From Chitinophagales bacterium (GTDB taxonomy: Bacteria > Bacteroidota > Bacteroidia > Chitinophagales > JADIYW01), in assembly GCA_023957245.1 (NCBI GenBank), contig JAMLHJ010000003.1, positions 213,851 to 277,850 on the forward strand: 64,000 bases of DNA, written 5' to 3'. Below, in pieces: positions 7,779 to 15,757 of this stretch (its first letter is position 1; each line of letters begins with the position of its first letter). Position numbers and translations under genes: made by a program. The notes beneath the pieces were generated by a model that did not search any database, was not told the DNA's origin, and worked only from the letters and a program-made list of their open reading frames with translations.

Positions 7779-10700
7779 CCAAAATAACAGAAAACCATAT
7801 CGAATTATTGGCAATTGAACGCCTCGAACAATTGGGCTACGAATACCTGTACGGAGCAGACATTGCACCATTCCCCTCCTCTGGAGGGGTGGCTGAAAGC
7901 CGGGGTGGTAAATTCCCCTCCTCTGGAGGGGTGTCCGAAGGACGGGGTGGTAAATTCCCCTCCTTTGGAGGGGTGGCTGAAAGCCAGGGTGGTCAAGACA
8001 TCCGAAATAGCTACGAAGAAGTGTTGTTGCTGAATAGGCTACAAAACGCTGTAAAACGAATAAATCCTACTATTCCAACCGATGCACAAGCAGAAGCCAT
8101 TAAAGAAATTCAACGCATTTCATCGCCTGAATTACTTTCCAACAATGAAACCTTTCACCGTTTATTAACCGAAGGTATTCCCGTTTCAAAACGAGTAGAT
8201 GGAGATGACCGTGGCGACAGGGTTTGGCTGATAGATTTTAAAAATCCACACAATAACGAATTTGTAGTGGCTAACCAATTTACCATCATTGAAAACGGAA
8301 ATAATAAACGACCTGATATTATTCTGTTTGTCAATGGAATTCCATTAGTGGTTATAGAATTGAAAAACGCAGCAGACGAAAACACAACGGTACATTCTGC
8401 ATTCAAACAAATAGAAACTTACAAAACCATCATTCCGAATTTATTTACTTACAACGGTTTTGTGGTTATTTCCGATGGATTGGAAGCCAAAGCAGGTTCA
8501 ATTTCTGCGGGTTTTAGTCGCTATATGGCTTGGCCTGTCTGCGTGCAACGCACAGGCAGAAAATCAGTTGACGAAAAAAGTTTTCTTTTTAATAAATATT
8601 TCACTTACGTAATTGAATGTAAAGGGGGTAGTTATTATATTGGACAAGCTTCTGATTTAATAAGAAGATGGGAACAACATGTTTCTGGAAATGGTGCTGA
8701 CTGGACTAAAACCCATAAGCCTGTTTGCATTATTCATCACGAAATATTTTTAACAAGAGAGGAGGCAGTAAAAAGAGAAAGTGAACTTAAAACAGGATTC
8801 GGGAGAAAATGGATAAAAAGAGAAATAGAACAAAAGAGAAACAAACCTTTTGATATAAATAAGGAAACTGAATATAGAGCAAGTAGCCTAAAAGAAACTA
8901 AGAATTGGCATATAGGTCATATCAGCCAATTAGAAACGTTGATTCAAGGGATGCTGAACAAAGAAACCTTATTGGACTTAATCCGACATTTCATTGTTTT
9001 TGAAAAATCGAAAAAAGAAGATGCAGAAACAGGCATTACAACCATTTCAACTGTAAAAAAATTAGCGGCTTATCATCAATACTATGCGGTAAATAGAGCG
9101 GTTGAATCTACTTTGAGAGCAACAGGGTTCAATTCCCCTCCTTTGGAGGGGTGGCTGAAAGCCGGGGTGGTAAATTCCCCTCCTTTGGAGGGGTGGCTGA
9201 AAGCCGGGGTGGTAAATTCCCCTCCTCTGGAGGGGTGCCCGCAGGGCGGGGTGGTCAAAAGAGTCTGCAAAAACTATTTCAATCTTCCTTACAATCCCAA
9301 ATTAAAACAACGTGCCAGAGAGTTAAGACAAGCAGGAAATTTGTCTGAAGTACTATTTTGGAATCAAGTGAAGAATAAACAGTTTAAAGGGTTTGATTTT
9401 GACCGACAGAAAATTATTGGAAATTATATCGTTGACTTTTATTGCAGCAATTGCAATGTAGTCATTGAAATTGATGGAAGTAGTCACGATGCCAAAGTTG
9501 AATATGACGCAGAAAGAGATAAATACTTAGAATCATTAGGGTTGACTGTTATTCACATTCCAGTGAATGATATTATGTTCAAACTTGGGCAGGTAATGGA
9601 TATGCTTTTTGACCACCCAGCATTGGATAATACTAATCAACCACCCCGACAGTCTTCGACTGCCACCCCTCCAGAGGAGGGGCATTTTGTAATGGAATCT
9701 CCTGAAAGCTATGGAGTACCAGGAGTTAAAAACCAACCTATTGGTGATAGAAAAGGCGGAGTTGTTTGGCATACACAAGGAAGTGGAAAGTCATTATCAA
9801 TGGTTTTTTATACAGGAAAAATTGTGTTGGCTTTAGACAATCCAACCATTCTTGTTATTACCGACCGTAACGATTTGGACGACCAATTGTTTGACACCTT
9901 TGCGGCATCTAAACAACTTTTAAGACAAGAACCGGTTCAGGCAGAAGATAGAAACCAACTCAAAGAATTATTAAAAGTAGCTTCGGGTGGTGTTGTATTT
10001 GCAACTGTGCAAAAATTTCAACCCGAAGAAGGCAATGTATATGAAACACTTTCGGAAAGAAAAAATATCGTTGTCATTGCGGACGAAGCGCACAGAACCC
10101 AATACGGCTTTAAAGCGAAAACCATTGATGCCAAAGACGAAAAAGGAAATGTAGTTGGAAAAAAAATAGTTTATGGCTTTGCCAAATATATGCGTGATGC
10201 CTTGCCTAACGCAACCTATTTAGGGTTTACAGGAACACCCATTGAAAATACAGATGTAAACACACCAGCAGTCTTCGGAAACTATGTGGATATTTACGAT
10301 ATAGCCCAAGCCGTTGAAGATGGTGCAACGGTTCGTATTTATTACGAAAGCCGTTTGGCAAAAGTGAACCTGAGCGATGAAGGCAAACAATTGGTTGAAG
10401 ACCTTGATGATGAATTGGAACAAGAATTCCCCTCCACTGGAGGGGTGGTCGAAGACCGGGGTGGTCAATTCCCCTCCACTGGAGGGGTGGTCGAAGACCG
10501 GGGTGGTCAAAAGGCAAAAGCCAAGTGGACACAATTGGAAGCCTTGGTGGGTAGCGAAAATCGAATAAAAAATATTGCCAAAGACATTGTATCTCACTTT
10601 AGCCAACGGCAGGAAGTTTTTGAAGGTAAAGGGATGATTGTTACGATGAGTCGCAGAATTGCAGCCGAATTGTACGAAGCAATTATTGACTTAAAACCCG

Positions 10701-12181
10701 AATGGCATTCAGACGATTTGAATAAAGGCGTGATAAAAGTGGTAATGACTTCCGCATCATCTGATGGACCTAAAATTTCAAAACATCATACCACCAAAGA
10801 ACAAAGGAGAACTCTTGCAGAGCGAATGAAAAATCCTGATGACGAATTACAATTGGTCATCGTTCGGGATATGTGGCTTACTGGATTCGATGCGCCAAGT
10901 ATGCACACCCTTTACATTGACAAACCAATGAAAGGACATAATTTGATGCAAGCCATTGCAAGGGTAAACCGTGTTTACAAAGACAAGCCAGGCGGTTTGA
11001 TTGTGGATTATTTAGGTATAGCAGCCGACTTGAAAAAAGCACTGGCGTTTTACTCTGATGCAGGTGGAAAAGGCGACCCAACAATTTTACAGGAACAAGC
11101 CGTTCAATTAATGTTGGAGAAATTAGAAGTTGTTTCCCAAATGTATCACAAATTCCCCTCCTCTGGAGGGGTGGCTGAAAGCCGGGGTGGTAAATTCCCC
11201 TCCAGTGGAGGGGTGCCCGAAGGGTGGGGTGGTCAATTCACCTCCTCTGGAGAGGTGTCCGTAGGGCGGGGTGGTTTTCCTTACGAAGAATATTTTGAAG
11301 CCGATACTTCCAAAAAACTATCTATGATTCTTTCAGCAGAAGAACATATTTTAGGATTGGAAGATGGTAAGAAAAGATATATCAACGAAGTAACAGCCTT
11401 ATCAAAAGCTTTTGCGATTGCTATTCCGCACGACCAAGCAATGGATGTGAAAGATGAAGTTTCGTTTTTTCAAGCAGTAAAAGCAAGGTTGGCAAAATTT
11501 GACGGAACAGGTTCAGGAAGAACAGACGAAGAAATTGAAACAACCATTCGCCAAGTCATTGACAAGGCTTTGGTTTCGGAGCAAGTAATAGATGTTTTCG
11601 ATGCGGCAGGAATAAAAAAGCCTGATATTTCAATTTTATCCGAAGAGTTTTTAATGGAACTGAAAGGAATGGAACATAAAAATGTCGCCTTAGAAGTTTT
11701 GAAAAAACTGTTGAATGATGAAATAAAATCGAGAGCTAAAAAGAATCTTGTTAAGAGCAGAACGTTTTTAGAAATGCTCGAAAATTCCATCAAGAAGTAC
11801 CACAATAAAATTCTGACAGCTGCCGAAGTAATTGAGGAACTTATCAATCTAAGCAAGGATATTGTTGAAATGGACAATGAAGCCAAGCATATGGGATTGA
11901 CAGACTTTGAATATGCTTTTTATACAGCAGTAGCGAACAACGACAGTGCAAGAGAATTAATGCAACAAGACAAATTAAGAGAACTTGCTGTGGTGCTGAC
12001 AGAAACCATTAGACAAAACGCCTCCATTGACTGGACAATTAAAGAAAGCGTAAAGGCTAAATTGAAGGTGGCTGTGAAAAGGATTTTAAGAAAATATGGA
12101 TACCCACCAGATATGCAGATGTTGGCAACAGAAACTGTTTTAAAACAAGCAGAAATGATAGCAAACGAAATAACGACATAA
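7775..12181 (+). CDS. hsdR: type I restriction enzyme HsdR with two inserted nuclease domains and 12 palindromic elements
   Basis: This is the 1468-aa restriction/translocation subunit; typical HsdR proteins are about 1000-1100 aa. The host domains are intact: the PD-(D/E)xK nuclease (RPD with D181, IELK with E195 and K197), Walker A THTQGSGKS-like site (TQGSGKS 667-673), DEAH 770-773, later helicase motifs (FTGTPIE, RVNRVYKDKPGG) and a helical C-terminus. Extra segments, all in frame, are element arrays at residues 33-73, 453-494, 885-911 and 1127-1167, a GIY-YIG nuclease (about 254-383) and a DUF559 nuclease (about 500-635). Subtracting these leaves about 1040 aa. The ATG overlaps the transposase stop. 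Confidence 0.94.
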   Translation: MTKITENHIELLAIERLEQLGYEYLYGADIAPFPSSGGVAESRGGKFPSSGGVSEGRGGKFPSFGGVAESQGGQDIRNSYEEVLLLNRLQNAVKRINPTIPTDAQAEAIKEIQRISSPELLSNNETFHRLLTEGIPVSKRVDGDDRGDRVWLIDFKNPHNNEFVVANQFTIIENGNNKRPDIILFVNGIPLVVIELKNAADENTTVHSAFKQIETYKTIIPNLFTYNGFVVISDGLEAKAGSISAGFSRYMAWPVCVQRTGRKSVDEKSFLFNKYFTYVIECKGGSYYIGQASDLIRRWEQHVSGNGADWTKTHKPVCIIHHEIFLTREEAVKRESELKTGFGRKWIKREIEQKRNKPFDINKETEYRASSLKETKNWHIGHISQLETLIQGMLNKETLLDLIRHFIVFEKSKKEDAETGITTISTVKKLAAYHQYYAVNRAVESTLRATGFNSPPLEGWLKAGVVNSPPLEGWLKAGVVNSPPLEGCPQGGVVKRVCKNYFNLPYNPKLKQRARELRQAGNLSEVLFWNQVKNKQFKGFDFDRQKIIGNYIVDFYCSNCNVVIEIDGSSHDAKVEYDAERDKYLESLGLTVIHIPVNDIMFKLGQVMDMLFDHPALDNTNQPPRQSSTATPPEEGHFVMESPESYGVPGVKNQPIGDRKGGVVWHTQGSGKSLSMVFYTGKIVLALDNPTILVITDRNDLDDQLFDTFAASKQLLRQEPVQAEDRNQLKELLKVASGGVVFATVQKFQPEEGNVYETLSERKNIVVIADEAHRTQYGFKAKTIDAKDEKGNVVGKKIVYGFAKYMRDALPNATYLGFTGTPIENTDVNTPAVFGNYVDIYDIAQAVEDGATVRIYYESRLAKVNLSDEGKQLVEDLDDELEQEFPSTGGVVEDRGGQFPSTGGVVEDRGGQKAKAKWTQLEALVGSENRIKNIAKDIVSHFSQRQEVFEGKGMIVTMSRRIAAELYEAIIDLKPEWHSDDLNKGVIKVVMTSASSDGPKISKHHTTKEQRRTLAERMKNPDDELQLVIVRDMWLTGFDAPSMHTLYIDKPMKGHNLMQAIARVNRVYKDKPGGLIVDYLGIAADLKKALAFYSDAGGKGDPTILQEQAVQLMLEKLEVVSQMYHKFPSSGGVAESRGGKFPSSGGVPEGWGGQFTSSGEVSVGRGGFPYEEYFEADTSKKLSMILSAEEHILGLEDGKKRYINEVTALSKAFAIAIPHDQAMDVKDEVSFFQAVKARLAKFDGTGSGRTDEEIETTIRQVIDKALVSEQVIDVFDAAGIKKPDISILSEEFLMELKGMEHKNVALEVLKKLLNDEIKSRAKKNLVKSRTFLEMLENSIKKYHNKILTAAEVIEELINLSKDIVEMDNEAKHMGLTDFEYAFYTAVANNDSARELMQQDKLRELAVVLTETIRQNASIDWTIKESVKAKLKVAVKRILRKYGYPPDMQMLATETVLKQAEMIANEITT
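7871..7993 (+). repeat. in-frame palindromic element, three tandem copies (hsdR N-terminus)
   Basis: Three units of 42-bp period are read as [26 protein letters not shown] and FPSFGGVAESQGG, joined by single Lys codons. They lie between the first helices of HsdR (YLYGADIAP) and QDIRNSYEEVLLLN. The middle sections differ (GCTGAAAGC versus TCCGAAGGA) while each keeps its own short inverted repeat, which suggests compensatory change. Confidence 0.92.
8534..8923 (+). mobile_element. GIY-YIG nuclease domain inserted in hsdR
   Basis: The HsdR sequence GFSRYMAW is normally followed within a few residues by the QLETLI-GMLNKETLLD block. Here about 130 codons (exact multiple of three) intervene. They encode a small stand-alone GIY-YIG domain of the UPF0213/UvrC-like type: TYVIE (Y278), YYIG (287-290), DLIRRWEQH, GADWTKTHKP and EEAVKRESELKTGFGRKW. 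The left junction carries an imperfect hairpin (8533-8560). Boundaries are approximate, taken from where HsdR-like sequence stops and resumes. Confidence 0.85.
9131..9256 (+). repeat. palindromic element, three tandem copies left of the DUF559 domain
   Basis: Three 42-bp units are read in the second stop-free phase as [14 protein letters not shown] twice and NSPPLEGCPQGGVV once. The first two units are identical at DNA level, so the duplication is recent or kept uniform by conversion. Confidence 0.92.
9639..9681 (-). repeat. palindromic element, inverted copy right of the DUF559 domain
   Basis: The reverse complement reads CCCCTCCTCTGGAGGGGTGG and then a GACTGTC-type variant middle and GGGGTGGTT. 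It is the only copy in antisense orientation and is translated as QPPRQSSTATPPEEG. With the three direct copies on the left it gives the DUF559 segment terminal inverted repeats. Confidence 0.88.
10427..10507 (+). repeat. in-frame palindromic element, two tandem copies (hsdR helicase region)
   Basis: Two identical 39-bp units, joined by a Gln codon, are each read as [13 protein letters not shown]. They lie after LVEDLDDELEQE, in a linker between the helicase lobes, far from the catalytic motifs. The GGTCGAAGACC middle is an inverted repeat variant of GGCTGAAAGCC in other copies. Confidence 0.92.
11153..11275 (+). repeat. in-frame palindromic element, three tandem copies (hsdR C-terminal region)
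   Basis: Units are read as [26 protein letters not shown] and FTSSGEVSVGRGG. The third has changes in both hairpin arms (CACCTCC and GGAGAGG), which is either decay or compensatory change. They separate VVSQMYH from FPYEEYF, an HsdR segment that is otherwise continuous. Confidence 0.9.
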
Positions 12182-12485
12182 AATCCACATTGCACAGTTT
12201 AAGCACATATTTGCAATTTGAACAAATTGCAACCACATCACAAAGCTGAAAAAACGAAATACGCAATCATGTTGTAAATTGCTATTCAATTTCTCTGCCT
12301 TTAAAATAGAAGACAAATCTTGATTCTTGGTTCTTGCTTCTTACTTCTTGTGTATTCTATTCGTATAATATTTTTATTTAGTATTTTATTTTGCTATATT
12401 TATAAATGTCAATTTTGATTATTAAATATCTATATGTGTAACTATCGTTTTGCATGTATGGGTTTTAATGCTAAACGTATGAAAT
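12182..12485. other. intergenic after hsdR: hairpin and boundary-like tract
   Basis: A perfect inverted repeat TTGCAATTT-GAAC-AAATTGCAA lies at 12211-12232, 30 bp past the hsdR stop. It has no following T-tract, so it is more a REP-like hairpin than a clear terminator. The tract CTTGATTCTTGGTTCTTG at 12319-12352 echoes the one at 3231-3267. The rest is AT-rich leader DNA for the next gene with no ORF. Confidence 0.5.
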
Positions 12486-14246
12486 ATGCTGATTGAAAAT
12501 TTATTGAAAAAATGTATTGCTTTTATATTTTCTATTGTAATTGTCGGTGCTTATGCAGAAGATAACTATGTAGATATTGTACCTGAATTGTTATACGTAA
12601 CTCCCAATGCTCAATTGTCGCAAGAAAATGCAGTAGCGTTGAATTCAACGATTTTGTCTTTGTATATGGCTATTGCAGCACAGAAATATAATGAGTTGCT
12701 TAATGATTCGATTTTGAATACTCTTCCTTTGGAAGATAGATATAGAAGGACGTTTGTCCTTCATCCCAATAATAAAAAGGATACTTTATATCAGATAGAT
12801 GTAAGAATTTATTCTCCATCAAATGTTGGTTATAGATATAATCGAATGATTATTGCACGACCTTATGACTCCAAAAATAGACCTTGCATATTATTGACTC
12901 ATGGCAATAATGGGAATCTCAATACTTGGATAAATTATTACATGACTGGAGCAGCAGATTTTTTACAAAGAGGTTATGCAGTTGCTTTTTATGAAAATTA
13001 TAATAACTCATTTTTTACCAATAATAGCAATACAGACCCTGTATACAAAGATTGGGTTCATCACAATATTGCCGATAGCACTTTAATTGTTTCGAATGAT
13101 ACAGCAATACATAGAGGTCATTATTTGCTTTACCAATATGCTTATGCAGCACAAACTTATTTGAGTAATTATTCTTCAGTTTATAATATTGATGAAGATA
13201 TTCTATTTACTGGAGGACATTCTGCTGGTGCATTATCTTCACTTCAATTAGCTTTTGCCGATCCGAATGAAAATTTTCGACATCCAATATTTGAGTTTAG
13301 TGGTCAATTTGATAATAGGTTGTTTCCTAATATTTCTAAGTTTCGTGTCCCAATAAAAGGAGTTTTGAGCTCTGCTGGAGGTTTGCAAGATAATGATGTT
13401 GCAGGTTCTTATTTTGGAGAATATTTTGATGATAGCGATAAGGATATTGTCGCAGTAATGATTCACGGGAAGAAGGATACATTGGCAAGAGTTGATTATG
13501 GACCTGGCCTTTGGGGTACTTTTGTTGATTACGTTAAATTAGATGGCCCTCTAAGACTTTATGAAAAAATGAACCAAGTAGGAATAAAGAATTTTTCATT
13601 TATTAACTGTATTGGCGAACATGGAGTGTTTAATTATCCGATTACATTGGCAGATTATAGTAGTTCTTTTAAAAATCTATCTCCATTGTCTTATCAATTA
13701 GATTCATTGAGTGATAGTTTGTTTTTTATTGATACGGCTCTATATCAAATTCGATTATTTCATCAGCAATCACATCCAATAATGAGTAATGTGGCACAAG
13801 TATTTTCTCGACTTTATCACCATACACCTATTACTGCTCCTTCAGCTATTTATACTTGGTTGCCTAAAGAGTATATCGTTCCTATTGATCTCAGTACTCC
13901 TCTGGACTGGTCGCCTTTACCTCAATATTGCGATATAGACAATGCGATATTAGGTGAGTTTTCATTGGATGAACGTGTAGATGTAGGCAATTTTGAACAT
14001 TTGCTAAACAAGGTGCTTTTGTATCCCAATCCCTGTAATGATTATATTAATATAGATGGATTGTTGACTGATGTATCTGTTCTGATTTATAATTCTTTAG
14101 GCGTATTACAATCGACATCAATTCTGTATTCTGGTGAAAAAATAACAATTCCAACCAATAATTTAGAAAATGGCATGTATTTTATGATGATAAAAGATGT
14201 GGAGAATAATGTTTCTAAATTCAAACAATTTATTGTCCATCGATGA
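12486..14246 (+). CDS. secreted alpha/beta-hydrolase with T9SS sorting domain
   Basis: This 586-aa protein has an N-terminal hydrophobic signal (IAFIFSIVIVGAYA). The hydrolase core shows ILLTHGNNGN (oxyanion-hole region) and the nucleophile elbow GHSAG (244-248, S246); GEHGVFNYP further on may supply the His. The C-terminal ~80 residues match a type A T9SS sorting domain: VLLYPNPCNDYINI, VLIYNSLGVL, LENGMYFMMI, KFKQFIVHR. The protein is therefore expected at the cell surface or outside. The substrate cannot be told; an esterase or peptidase-like lipase role is possible. The nearer start at 12479 hits a stop, so 12486 is used. Confidence 0.8.
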   Translation: MLIENLLKKCIAFIFSIVIVGAYAEDNYVDIVPELLYVTPNAQLSQENAVALNSTILSLYMAIAAQKYNELLNDSILNTLPLEDRYRRTFVLHPNNKKDTLYQIDVRIYSPSNVGYRYNRMIIARPYDSKNRPCILLTHGNNGNLNTWINYYMTGAADFLQRGYAVAFYENYNNSFFTNNSNTDPVYKDWVHHNIADSTLIVSNDTAIHRGHYLLYQYAYAAQTYLSNYSSVYNIDEDILFTGGHSAGALSSLQLAFADPNENFRHPIFEFSGQFDNRLFPNISKFRVPIKGVLSSAGGLQDNDVAGSYFGEYFDDSDKDIVAVMIHGKKDTLARVDYGPGLWGTFVDYVKLDGPLRLYEKMNQVGIKNFSFINCIGEHGVFNYPITLADYSSSFKNLSPLSYQLDSLSDSLFFIDTALYQIRLFHQQSHPIMSNVAQVFSRLYHHTPITAPSAIYTWLPKEYIVPIDLSTPLDWSPLPQYCDIDNAILGEFSLDERVDVGNFEHLLNKVLLYPNPCNDYINIDGLLTDVSVLIYNSLGVLQSTSILYSGEKITIPTNNLENGMYFMMIKDVENNVSKFKQFIVHR

Positions 14247-14281
14247 TTAAACTTTTGATGATTTAGACAGTCTATTAATGC

Positions 14282-14824
14282 ATGGTATTGGAGGATGAAC
14301 ATTTATTTCAACAATTTTTATTGCCTGAAACACGACAGTTTGCTTTTGAGAAGATTGTAAGAAAATATTCACCTTCTTTATTTACCCATTTGAGAAAATA
14401 TTTGAATAGTGCTGAAGATATTGAAGATGTATTGCAATCGGTATGGATAAAAGTATGGACAAATCTAGAAAAATTTAGAGGAGAGAGTTTATTATCTACT
14501 TGGTTGTTTACTATTACAACTAGAGCTGCTTATGATTTCTATCGAAGGCGAAAGATGAAAGTTGAAGAATGGGCAGAAAATACTCAAGTATATGATGAAG
14601 TAACTGGATATCAATATGCTATGGATGCTTCAGAAATATTTGAGAAGCTGTATAAAGCAATAGATAGTTTACCAAAGAAGCAGAAGGAAGTATTTATGAT
14701 GCGTTATTTTGAAGAAATGTCTTATGAAGAAATGGAGCGTAAAACAGGCACTTCAATAGGTGCTCTAAAAGCTTCTTATCATCATGCAGTCAAGAAAATT
14801 GAAGAATTTATCAACCCAGTTTAA
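14282..14824 (+). CDS. ECF-type RNA polymerase sigma factor
   Basis: This 180-aa sigma-70 family protein has region 2 (AEDIEDVLQSVWIKVWTNLEKF, STWLFTITTRAAYDFYRRRK) binding core polymerase and the -10 element. Region 4 (LPKKQKEVFMMRYFEEMSYEEMERKTGTSIGALKASYHHAVKKIEEF) is a helix-turn-helix for the -35 element. Length is typical for ECF factors. It heads a three-gene set with a membrane protein and a periplasmic protein, which suggests control in response to an envelope signal. Confidence 0.92.
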   Translation: MVLEDEHLFQQFLLPETRQFAFEKIVRKYSPSLFTHLRKYLNSAEDIEDVLQSVWIKVWTNLEKFRGESLLSTWLFTITTRAAYDFYRRRKMKVEEWAENTQVYDEVTGYQYAMDASEIFEKLYKAIDSLPKKQKEVFMMRYFEEMSYEEMERKTGTSIGALKASYHHAVKKIEEFINPV

Positions 14825-14858
14825 ACTAAATCTATTTATCATCGTCTAATAATTAATT

Positions 14859-15299
14859 ATGAAGCCGAAAAGCCAAGATATTATTGAAGAATTGAAATCC
14901 TTAAAAGCTGATTTTTTGTTACAAGATAAAAGTCGCTCAACGAATTCCATTCAGCATATTGAATCAATGGATGGTTTTTATAATTCATTGTTCCAAAAAA
15001 TTGAAAACATTGAAATCAATGAACCTAAGACAGTTTCAATTCATCCTTTGAGAATGTTTTTAGTTAAATATAAAATTGTTGCCAGTTTTTTACTGTTTTT
15101 CATTGCAAGTGGTATGATTTATACTTTATTTTCTGTGAATCATACTCCAACCCAACCACCTTCATTAGAACAATTGGTTTCCAAGACTTCATCACAGTAT
15201 ATCATGGATTATCTTTATGAGGAAGCGATGCCTACGGATGAATATTTTCTATGGGAAAATATTGATAATCAGAATGCTCAATTTACAACTCTAAATTAA
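14859..15299 (+). CDS. single-pass membrane protein, possible anti-sigma factor
   Basis: This 146-aa protein has a charged cytoplasmic N-terminus (about 1-65), one transmembrane segment (IVASFLLFFIASGMIYTLF) and a short periplasmic tail. It lies 34 bp after the ECF sigma gene and its stop overlaps the next start (TAATG). No zinc-binding anti-sigma motif is seen, so the anti-sigma role rests on position and topology only. Confidence 0.65.
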   Translation: MKPKSQDIIEELKSLKADFLLQDKSRSTNSIQHIESMDGFYNSLFQKIENIEINEPKTVSIHPLRMFLVKYKIVASFLLFFIASGMIYTLFSVNHTPTQPPSLEQLVSKTSSQYIMDYLYEEAMPTDEYFLWENIDNQNAQFTTLN

Positions 15300-15757
15300 T
15301 GATGATGAAAAATTTACTACTCATTGCTTTATTTAGCTTTTTGCTGACTACAAATCTTTCTGCTCAGAAATCAGGTACAAATTATTCACAATTAAAAGAA
15401 TTGAAAGTGAAATATTTCAATACTCAACTTCAATTGAATAATAATGAAGCTATCAAGTTTTGGGAGATTTATAATCAATATGACAAAGAACGTCAAGCAC
15501 TTAAACAAGCCTTGAAGAAAGGAGAGAAAGTTGAAAATGTCTCCTTAATGTCTGAAAATGAAATCAATGCATTTCTGAATAATTATTTTGATATAAAAGA
15601 AAAAGAAGTGTCTGTTCAAAAGAAATATTTTGAAGAATTTAGAAAATTTTTATCGCCACAACAATTAGTGAAATTGGTAAATATTGAAGAGCAATTCAGA
15701 AAGTTCTTATTCAAACAAGCCCAACTAAAGAACAATACCTCTGGTTCTAATAGATAA
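15299..15757 (+). CDS. periplasmic helical protein, Spy/CpxP-like in build
   Basis: This 152-aa protein has a clear signal peptide (LLLIALFSFLLTTNLSAQ). The mature part is almost entirely charged helices: LKVKYFNTQLQLNNNEAIKFWEIYNQYDKER and EKEVSVQKKYFEEFRKFLSPQQLVKLVNIEEQF. This pattern resembles periplasmic Spy/CpxP or heavy-metal-sensor-like proteins found next to ECF sigma genes in Bacteroidota. It overlaps the preceding membrane-protein gene by one base, so co-translation is likely. The function as a stress sensor or chaperone is inference. Confidence 0.7.
   Translation: MMMKNLLLIALFSFLLTTNLSAQKSGTNYSQLKELKVKYFNTQLQLNNNEAIKFWEIYNQYDKERQALKQALKKGEKVENVSLMSENEINAFLNNYFDIKEKEVSVQKKYFEEFRKFLSPQQLVKLVNIEEQFRKFLFKQAQLKNNTSGSNR

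Larger units (their letters stand above)
9131..9691 (+). mobile_element. DUF559 (Vsr-like) nuclease cassette inserted in hsdR, flanked by palindromic elements
   Basis: This 561-bp segment (187 codons) separates VESTLRATGF from MESPESYGVPGVKNQPIGDRKGG, just before the Walker A. It encodes a complete DUF559 domain: LPYNPKLKQRARELRQAGN, WNQVKNKQFKGFDFDRQKIIG, YIVDFYCSNC (D554), VVIEIDGSSHD (E565, D567) and YLESLGLTVIHI. DUF559 proteins belong to the Vsr/PD-(D/E)xK nuclease fold. Three direct element copies precede it and one inverted copy closes it. The frame is preserved throughout. Confidence 0.88.

Noticed and set aside
7334..7818. Additional ORFs of 112 and 145 codons over the transposase tandem repeat
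   Set aside because: They exist only because the 27-bp repeat keeps all phases open; the transposase frame alone shows family motifs.
8534..8923. Intein or group I intron holding the GIY-YIG domain
   Set aside because: No Cys/Ser at the start and no terminal His-Asn before a Cys/Ser/Thr, and no intron core; the segment is an open continuous part of the protein.
9131..9256. CRISPR-like array of short repeats
   Set aside because: Units are contiguous with no unique spacers, lie inside a coding frame, and have no cas genes nearby.
10220..10606. Minus-strand ORFs in hsdR containing repeats such as [13 protein letters not shown]
   Set aside because: They are the antisense of the palindromic elements and show no domain or own start context.
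12211..12232. Rho-independent terminator of the restriction operon
   Set aside because: The hairpin is perfect but lacks a T-tract and is AT-rich; I list it only as a hairpin.
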